The position numbers and the translations under genes were made by a program. The notes beneath the pieces were generated by a model. That model saw only the letters and a program-made list of their open reading frames with translations. It had not been told where the DNA came from and ran no database searches. A stretch of DNA of 64,000 nt from Notamacropus eugenii (Eukaryota > Chordata > Mammalia > Diprotodontia > Macropodidae), in assembly GCF_028372415.1 (NCBI RefSeq), contig NC_092875.1, forward strand, positions 145,856,856 to 145,920,855. The letters are read 5' to 3'. Of the stretch, positions 57,411 through 64,000 are shown in pieces (within the stretch, counting starts at the first letter, position 1; each line of letters starts with the position of its first letter).

Positions 57411-57994
57411 GTGAGTGTGTGCATTTCCAATCTTCAGACATGAAAGAGCCTACAGCTGCAAGCGAAGACAAGTGGCCTACTCGGTGCCCAAACAGAAAGC
57501 TTAAATTAGTACACTCATTTAACGCTTCAGGTAAGAAGGAAATCCAGAAAACAATTCTCTGTGCCTTAACTGGAAATGTGATTTTTGGGCATTGGTCCCC
57601 TTTTCCTTCTGTTTATTTAGAGCATCTTGGAGTCAAAATAAATACTTCCCTTTTTAAGGTAAACCATTATTACATCCCAGGCCTTTCTTATTGTAAAAAT
57701 ATTAATAATTCTCTGCATTTCTTAGCACTTTTCTTTTGAGTCATTCAGAATGCTGGTGCAGAATCCCAGCATCTGGGAAGACAGCCATGCAATCTGAGAG
57801 CCAGAGCATGGGTTGATTGAGGCAAGGGACTTGAATAGATTTTTCGACAAACACTTGCTCTTGGTCAGAAACTGAATCATAAAATGTACTCTGGGGACTG
57901 GGAGAACTCTATTTCTCATATTATTTACCATGCTATATTATCTTAAGGGTGCATGGTGTTGAAAACTTTTAGGATCCTCAACTTAGCCTTACAG

Positions 57995-58193
57995 CAGATG
58001 TTCTTAACCTTGGGTCTATGAACTTTTTTTTTTTTTTTTTAACATTTTGATAAGTGTTTCGATATAACAGATTTCCTTTGTAACCCTATGTATTTTATTT
58101 TACGCATTTAAAAATAGTATTTTGAGAAGGGACCCGTAAACTTCAGCAGGCTGCCAAAGGTACCCATGACACAAACAAGGTTAAGAATCCCTG
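57995..58193. mobile_element. Non-autonomous hAT element with target duplication
   Basis: The left end CAGATGTTCTTAACCTTGGG and the right end, reversed as CAGGGATTCTTAACCTTG, are inverted repeats. The inside has TTTCCTTTGTAACCCTATG and TTTTACGCATTTAAAAATA. The flanking 8-mers CCTTACAG and TCTTAGAG match at 6 of 8 positions. About 199 bp, non-coding. Confidence 0.82.
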
Positions 58194-58199
58194 TCTTAG

Positions 58200-58335
58200 A
58201 GAAAAGAGGGCTAGGCTTATTGTTAGGAGAGACTTGGATTCCAGAGCTGCTTCTGACAGCTGACTGACTCTGGGCAAGCAGCTTGGTGAAGCAAGGTTCC
58301 TAAACACTACTTACCTCACAGAGTAGTGGATCACA
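58200..58335 (+). repeat. MIR SINE fragment
   Basis: GGAGAGACTTGGATTCCAG, CTGACTCTGGGCAAGCAGC and AAACACTACTTACCTCACA. It adjoins the hAT insertion. Confidence 0.65.
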
Positions 58336-58659
58336 TGACTAGATGTGCATTTTTTTTTAAATTTGTAATTGTTTTTAAATTTTAAATTTAAATACATAAC
58401 AAAAGAAGAAAAAAGAAACAAAAGATTTTTACCTTTTAAGGAATACCTATAATAGAATCCACAGATAAGAAGACAGAAGTCCAGAAGGTTAAAAACCCTA
58501 ATAATTAACACCAGAGAACTTTAAGACAAAGAGGTCTCATTTAGATCTATACTGTTAATGGACTCCATGCACCTAACATAGTACAGATAGTCTTGCAGGC
58601 CTGTCATCTCAAGACCAATCTATTGGGACCCCATGATACTAACTATGCCCAAATGCACC

Positions 58660-59945
58660 TGTACCCACCAAAGAAAGAAAACATTACTTTTATCTAAACA
58701 CATGAAAGAAAAATGAAAAGAATAGACTGGAGGAGGGAAAGGGAGAAAGATGTAGACAGGGTAAACGATGAATGCAGCCCTGTGAGTAAGAAGCTGAAGA
58801 CAAAAAGTATTAAGTATGAAGGAAAAGGGATTAGAAACTCAGTTGGGAACTGTTCTCTCTTTCCCCAAAATGTATTCAAGGCAGGAACATGGACCTATTC
58901 AATTCCAGAAACCCTGAAGTGAGGAGAGAGATGGGGCCCAGTAATCCAGCCTCAGTCAGCCGTGCAGCAGTGGAAGGGAGAGCAACCAAAGATTGAGGAA
59001 GATTCTGGAATCTGGGAATACCAGAGAATGACTGAAACACCAAAATATTGAGAAAGAAATCCTGAATAAAAGCCTACTGAGTAAACAAATAAAAATGCAG
59101 ATAGGATATTAGAAACAGAAGGAAGAACTAATAAAGCTTCAAAGAGAAACCTAAGATCTTTTAATATAGAATGGAGGAAAATGAACCACAATAAACCCCA
59201 AGGAAAATAATAAACCTGGAGACTACTAAGAGATCTTGGAACTACACTAAGCTACTCCAGAATATTTTTTTTTTAAAAAAGCAAACATCTTAAAACTGTG
59301 AAGTTAGGAATGATTTTAGGTCTGAAATATGAGCTCTCCACATAGATTTAAAAAAAACCCATGAACAATACGATAGGAAAAATTAGATACATAATGGAGG
59401 CTCTCTCCAAAGAATTGGAAGCCCTGAGAGAGAGGGCTGAGGGGAAAAACAGATTTGAAATACAAAAATACTGAAGAGGAAAAAATATTGATAAAAATGA
59501 AGCAAAAGGCAATAGCTTTAATTATACATACATACGTACATACATCATATGTATACATATATATATAATATGCATTTTACAGTGTGCAAGTCAAAACAGA
59601 CCCCGAAGAAAAGATTCACAGAGACAACTTAAGAATTATAGAGCTCCCAGAAGAAAGTGACCAAGCAAAAACAAAACCAAAATCAAACACTAGATTGCAG
59701 GAAATAATACAAGAGCTTCTGAACAGAGAAAACGTTGTATTGATTGAGACAAACCACAGCTCACTGTCAGGAAAAGCAACACCAATAAATATTTCAAATG
59801 TTTCATGTCATTTTTGACAAGTTTCAAATTTCAAGACATCTAGTGGTTAAATACAGCAATTTCAGTTATAAACTTAAAAATCTGCAAGTATCCAGGAAAA
59901 AGACTTTTAAATATGAGGAAAAGGTTTTCCAAAGTACTAAGTAAA
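58660..59945 (+). repeat. L1 LINE 5' half with ORF1 remnants
   Basis: The frame at 59584-59817 contains RDNLRIIELPEES and LQEIIQELL, the conserved NLRIIG(I/L)PE region of the L1 ORF1 RNA-binding protein. Just after its stop, AGGAAAAAGACTTTTAAATA decodes as RKKTFK, as near the ORF1 C-terminus, in another frame, so the ORF is broken. Upstream AT/GA-rich text to about 58660 is compatible with L1 5' sequence but not diagnostic. A TA/CA patch at 59525-59575 interrupts it. ORF2 is absent. Confidence 0.6.
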
Positions 59946-59954
59946 TTTACTTGC

Positions 59955-60018
59955 CATGGAGAAAAAGCCCATGTATCAGAGTCAAGACTTCTTAAGTCTG
60001 AAGCCAGTTCTCTATCCA
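59955..60018 (-). repeat. MIR head fragment, reverse
   Basis: GAAGCCAGTTCTCTATCCAC, followed directly by the TA repeat. Confidence 0.5.
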
Positions 60019-60020
60019 CT

Positions 60021-60071
60021 ATGTAATATACATATAATATATATATGTATATGTATATATATGCATATATT

Positions 60072-60108
<37 letters not shown>
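60021..60108. repeat. (TA)n microsatellite, interrupted
   Basis: TA units with TATG and TTTGTG interruptions, ending in a pure run at about 60077-60108. Confidence 0.95.
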
Positions 60109-60110
<2 letters not shown>

Positions 60111-60574
60111 TTTATAATTAAGCAGCACCCAATACATGTTGAGTAAGTAAGTTTTTAAGTAAGTAAGTTCTACCAACGCATATTATCATCAAATCTGTCA
60201 CTAGTTGTCTTCAAGAGCTTCCTGGGGTATTTTGTGGTTAATTGTGACCCAAGGTCACATAGCCAATATGTATTTGAGTTGTTAAGGAGGGTCTAGTGCA
60301 AGTCAGTACCCTCCCATTTCAGGTGCAATGTTGGGAGGAAATGAGGCGTGGGTAGATTATCCAATAATTAACAAAAGGAGCTTTACTTAGCCATAGCATG
60401 TAAAGAATTATCAACAAGGCACTTAACTTTGGTAAACAACTTTGTCTCCATGTGGAAATGAAGCTGGTCATCAGGGGAGGCAGGTTGTGATGATTCTTAC
60501 AACATCTGCCAAGTCTGAAGGTCCCTGGCCGTGCATTAATGGACCTTTACGTTCTCAGGTGATTTGGGAATCAC
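60109..60574. other. Intronic, mostly unrecognised
   Basis: CCAAGGTCACATAGCCAATA near 60250 is a scrap of reversed MIR. Nothing else is recognised. Confidence 0.35.
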
Positions 60575-60822
60575 ATCAATGTGGTTGTGTTCAGTCATTT
60601 TCAGTCATTCCCTACTGTTCTCACTTGGAGTTTTCTTGGTAAAGATACTGGAGTGGTTTTCCATTTCCTTCTCCAGCTCATTTTACAAATCAGGAAACTG
60701 AGGCAAACAGAGTTAAGTGACTTGCCCAGCTAGTAAGTGAAGCTAGATTTGAACTTGAGAAGATGAATCTTCCCTACTCTACACCAGGCATTTTATTCAC
60801 TGTGTTACCTAGTTGTCCATAT
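60575..60822 (-). repeat. Marsupial CORE-type SINE, reverse, full length
   Basis: GTTGTGTTCAGTCATTTTCA, GAGTTTTCTTGGTAAAGATA, CAGGAAACTGAGGCAAACAG and CACTGTGTTACCTAGTTGTC. Confidence 0.92.
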
Positions 60823-61365
60823 GGTTAAAAGCTACTAGGAAGATATATCAAGGCACAAGAAGCTTTGTTGCCTTTAGGGAAAAATTAGCCTAACCCATAT
60901 GACAGGGAGGAACCCTGGTAGTTAGGAGGATTACAAGGTGGGACTTGGAGTCAGATATTCCTAACTCTAAGGCCAGTTCTTCATTCATTAAAAAGCTACC
61001 TTTTATGTGTTATATAATTTGGGTTAAAAACTGTGCTAAAATTTCAAGCAGGACACATCCTAGAGTCAGTCCAGTGACATTTTTCTCTTAGGCCTTATGT
61101 TGGATGTCTAGGCTTTGACTTGTAGAAACTTCTTAATACACTGATCATGAGACTCTTAAAAGAGGAATGAATATTAGAGGTAGGGATAGTGCTAGTATTA
61201 TTCATTTTGAATCTATCATGATGCTGAATATTTTATCCTTATTAAAATTTTTATTACTAATTTTGACTAGTTTTCTATGAAGAACCTAATTAATATTAAT
61301 TCTCATTAGAATTTTTTTTAGTTGATCAAGCCAAGTGTTTTAACTATAAATTAATGTAAAGACAT
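60823..61365. other. Intronic, nothing certain
   Basis: GACTTGGAGTCAGATATTCC at about 60945 looks like a SINE scrap. Otherwise AT-rich and unrecognised. Confidence 0.35.
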
Positions 61366-61369
61366 TTCT

Positions 61370-61419
<50 letters not shown>

Positions 61420-61422
61420 CCC
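61366..61422 (+). repeat. (CT)n microsatellite upstream of DPYS exon 4
   Basis: CT dinucleotides with TTTCT interruptions, ending in CCCCC. It lies about 100 bases before the exon 4 acceptor, on the transcribed-sense strand. Confidence 0.97.
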
Positions 61423-61523
61423 CGTAATAGAAACAATCGATTTTACTCAATTCATTTAAAGCTTTGATATCTTGAGTACATTTGGTTTTACATGTGTGTA
61501 CATTCTTATTGATCAATTTTCAG

Positions 61524-61713
61524 GGGGCAAAGAAGATGTTGGCCCTGGGGATAACAGGTCCTGAGGGCCATGAGCTGAGTCGTCCAGAAGCCGTAGAGGC
61601 AGAAGCCACTCTCAGAGCCATCACCATAGCTAATGCCGTGAACTGCCCACTCTATGTTGTCCATGTGATGAGCAAGTCCTCAGCTAAGGTGATTGCTGAT
61701 GCAAGGAGAGAAG
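61524..61713 (+). CDS. DPYS: DPYS exon 4 (codons 202-264, last codon split)
   Basis: A 190 bp exon with TTTTCAG before and GAAG|GTACCA after. It starts in phase 0 and ends after the first base of a Gly codon. It reads [17 protein letters not shown], then [17 protein letters not shown], then [19 protein letters not shown] and ARRE. His248 in VVHVMS is the fourth metal-binding histidine of the family, at the expected number. The remaining ligand, Asp326, would be in a later exon outside the window. Continuation of the open frame to 61754 reads intron. The exon is intact, but the gene is incomplete here because the window ends. Confidence 0.96.
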
Positions 61714-61784
61714 GTACCATTCTTATTTCAAATTCAAATTTCAATTCAAATTGAATTTCAGATTCAGTCCACAGGTTTTAAAGT

Positions 61785-61931
61785 TGATTTCTAAATACCA
61801 CTTTAAAACCTGGGAAACATTTGACATTCATCATCTCATTTGGTCTATACTAAGCATACCAGGTTTATTCCTATTTTAGAAATCAGGAAACTGAGGCTAA
61901 AAGAGATTAAATAATCTTCCAAAGGTCATAC
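61785..61931 (-). repeat. MIR SINE, reverse, cut by the next element
   Basis: ATTCATCATCTCATTTGGTC, AATCAGGAAACTGAGGCTAA and CCAAAGGTCATAC, then an abrupt change. Confidence 0.75.
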
Positions 61932-62665
61932 TGATGAGAGCTGGAGAGACTGGGGTACAGGAACTTCAAGGCTAGAATTCCCTGTCTGGGCTGTCTGGAG
62001 AAGAATTCACAGAATCAAGTATTGTTGATGTCAAGGTGGTAAAGATTTATTACACTTTTCAGCAGACAAGAATTCTTAGGGAACCTGTAACCTTAGAGGG
62101 GTACAGGTAAAGTTTATATAGGACATTCTATAGTAAAACATGTGCCAAATATGCTAATTAGGTGATTCAGGACAGAATTAGGGAGTGGTTAAGGAGTGGT
62201 TAGTTCTTAAAGGAAGATGAACTTTGGGTGTATACTGTGCAGGTATTTTACCCAGAGTTCATCAGGAAAATAGCCCAGAGCAGGCTACATGGAGGTGAGG
62301 TTTTAGGCCTGAAATGTCACTAAGTAAACTAGTAGTCAGGACTGACTAAGGAATAGCAGGCTACTCTCATCTGTGTCTTGTTAGACAAGAGAAATGTAAG
62401 GAAGCGTATGTATGTCTAAGTCTAGGATACATATGACTGGTCAATGAGTAGTAAATGTTGTTATGACCCAGTACACAGCTGGTTCAAACTAATAAACTCT
62501 ACAGGTACAGCTGGCTACTGTATCAGGAAAAGAGACAAAAGTTTTGCTGGGGCAGGCTGTGTCCTTGGGCTGGGGAGAAACTGCCTAGGATAGTGTTTTG
62601 ATGCTCTGGAGAAATGTGATTTTTAAAGAGAAATGTGATTTTAGAATTGGGGCCCAAGCACCCCA
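61932..62665 (-). mobile_element. Probable endogenous retrovirus LTR, reverse
   Basis: The minus strand begins TGGGGTGCTTGGGCCCC and ends near GCTCTCATCA, giving TG...CA borders of about 734 bp. It contains AATAAATC about 110 bases before the end, as expected for an LTR polyadenylation signal, followed by GATTCTGTGAATTCTTCTCC. It sits in an old MIR. No clean target duplication and no attached coding remnants are visible. Confidence 0.6.
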
Positions 62666-62679
62666 TTAATATTACTAGC

Positions 62680-63455
62680 AATCAATCAACAAACATTTTT
62701 TGAAGCACAGTCCTAAGCCCTGGGGATACAAGGAAAAATTGAAAAGAGCTCCTGCCTTCAGGGAACTTATATTCTAATGGGGGAGACCACACACATAATT
62801 AGGTATGTACAGTACCCCTACATAGTAGGGGGAAGGTAACATTATAGGGGTGGGCTCTATCAGCTGGGGGGTAGGCAAGAAAGAGCTCTTGTAGAGGGTG
62901 GCACTTGAGGTGAGTCCTGACAGAAGTCAAGGGTTCCAAGAGGTAGAGATGAGAAAGGGAGGACATTCTAGGTGTGGGAGTATAGTGGCTAGTGCAAAGG
63001 CACAGAGAATGGAGAAGGAGGGCTGTATGTGAGAAACAGCAAGGCCTGTATCTGGAGTGTAGAATGTATGGAAAGGGAGTAATATGCAGGCACATTACAC
63101 AGATAAATTTGGACCAGGTTGGGAAGAACTTTTAAGGCCAAACAGAAGAGTTTTTATTTGATCCTAGATACAATAGAAATCCCTGAAGTTTACTGAGTAG
63201 GGGAAGATTTGGACAGACCTGTGCCTTAGGAAAATCACTTTGGCAACTCTATAGATTAACGTGGAGAAGCAATCTGAGGCAAGGAGACCAATTAGTTAGA
63301 AAGGTATGGCAATAATCTAGGTAAGAGGGATGAGGGCCTGGACTAGGGTGATGTATCATGAAGGGAGGAAAGGTGACCAGTGTGGGCATTGTGGAGGTAG
63401 AAATGATCAAGGGATGTAGGGTGAGTGAGGGCTTGAGAATGACATAAATTTATCA
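62680..63455 (-). repeat. L2 LINE, reverse, long copy
   Basis: CAATCAACAAACATTTTTTG, CCTAAGCCCTGGGGATACA, GGAACTTATATTCTAATGGG, GGACAGACCTGTGCCTTAGG and GGAGACCAATTAGTTAGAAA. This is about 770 bp in unbroken reversed order. Confidence 0.92.
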
Positions 63456-63664
63456 GCAAAAGTAGTTCCTTCAGTGCAATGGATTGTAGTCCCCACTGGG
63501 ATCCATGTTGACCCAGATTTTTTGAGTATGCCTGTAGCTTTAAGAGCTTGTCCTTTATAGCCTCTCAATACCTAGCACAGACTTACCTCTTGAACACTTC
63601 ACTGTCCAGCCAAATTGGCTTTCTTTTTCTTCCTTATGTATGTGACACTGTGCCTTCTTTCCAA
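63456..63664. other. Intronic, unrecognised
   Basis: No repeat or exon supported. Confidence 0.35.
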
Positions 63665-63790
63665 CAACATTGTCAACAAGCTTTTATGAAGTGTTTTCTA
63701 TGGGCCAGACATTCTGCTAGATGCTGAGGCTATAAAGGCAAAGAACAAAATAATCCCTTATCATGATGAATTCCCATTCTCCCGTGCTTC
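63665..63790 (-). repeat. L2 LINE 3' end, reverse
   Basis: CAACAAGCTTTTATGAAGTG, GGGCCAGACATTCTGCTAG and ATGCTGAGGCTATAAAGGC. Confidence 0.7.
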
Positions 63791-63824
63791 TGAGCTGGTG
63801 ATCCCTTATGCATAATAACAACAA

Positions 63825-64000
63825 CGACTGCAATTTAACATTTGCCCAGCCTTTTACATATGTTGTGTCATTTAATTCTGAAAATAGCCCTGTCAGGGTA
63901 GGTGCTATTATTATCCTCATTTTACATATAATGAAACTGAGAGGCTAAGGTAATATATATATATGTATATGTATATGTGCGCCCAGGGACATACAGCTAG
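63825..64000 (-). repeat. MIR SINE, reverse, running off the window
   Basis: GGTGCTATTATTATCCTCAT, TTACATATAATGAAACTGAG and GGGACATACAGCTAG, with a short TATATG patch (63952-63978) inserted. Confidence 0.8.

Larger units (their letters stand above)
57411..61523 (+). other. DPYS: DPYS intron 3 (4.1 kb)
   Basis: Runs from GTGAGT at 57411 to TTTTCAG ending at 61523. 57411-57990 holds nothing I recognise. The rest contains the hAT element, L1 5' half, SINE and simple repeats listed here. Confidence 0.9.
61714..64000 (+). other. DPYS: Start of DPYS intron 4
   Basis: Begins GTACCA at 61714 and runs off the window. It holds a MIR, a probable LTR, two L2 pieces and another MIR. No further DPYS exon is seen before 64000. 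Confidence 0.88.

Overview
The window is vertebrate nuclear DNA, almost certainly from a marsupial. The evidence is spliced genes with GT-AG introns and many interspersed repeats. The most frequent young repeat is the marsupial MIR-related (CORE-type) SINE: it opens with GGCAGCTAGG, carries the MIR core and continues into a tail reading about ATCTTTGCCAAGAAAACC. L2, MIR/MIR3, CR1/L3, L1, RTE-like, hAT, mariner and LTR relics are also present. I cannot name the species. No prokaryotic operon, CRISPR array or functional tRNA/rRNA gene is visible.

Two protein-coding genes lie head-to-tail on the + strand. At 2227-3090 is the last coding exon of LRP12 (LDL receptor-related protein 12), ending in SDDEALLLC, followed by about 2 kb of AT-rich 3' UTR. 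The intergenic interval, about 5.1-30.1 kb, is mostly repeats. At 30524 begins DPYS (dihydropyrimidinase, second step of pyrimidine breakdown). Its first four coding exons are 30524-30787, 49345-49503, 57231-57410 and 61524-61713. They give codons 1-263 plus the first base of codon 264, and the rest of the gene lies beyond 64000. The residues seen match the family numbering exactly: His67, His69, Lys159, His192 and His248 of the di-zinc centre are all present. Human chromosome 8q22 also has LRP12 followed by DPYS in this order and orientation.

Layout: 1-2226, last LRP12 intron; 2227-about 5070, LRP12 terminal exon; about 5.1-30.1 kb, intergenic L2/MIR/SINE/L1 mosaic with large GA, GGAA, CT and TCTCTG/CA simple repeats; 30.1-30.5 kb, GC-box-containing DPYS promoter and leader with a small CpG island over exon 1; 30.8-49.3 kb, DPYS intron 1; 49.5-57.2 kb, intron 2 with two LTR copies in opposite orientation; 57.4-61.5 kb, intron 3 with a hAT element and an L1 5' half; 61.7-64.0 kb, start of intron 4 with a probable LTR and a long L2 relic.

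I found no convincing undescribed gene system. The points most worth a second look are an unidentified inverted-repeat pair near 15.0-15.7 kb, the inverted LTR pair in DPYS intron 2, nested transposons that preserve insertion-site duplications, and the DPYS promoter with its two short upstream ORFs. Repeat family assignments come from recognising consensus motifs by eye. Boundaries are approximate unless a target-site duplication is quoted.
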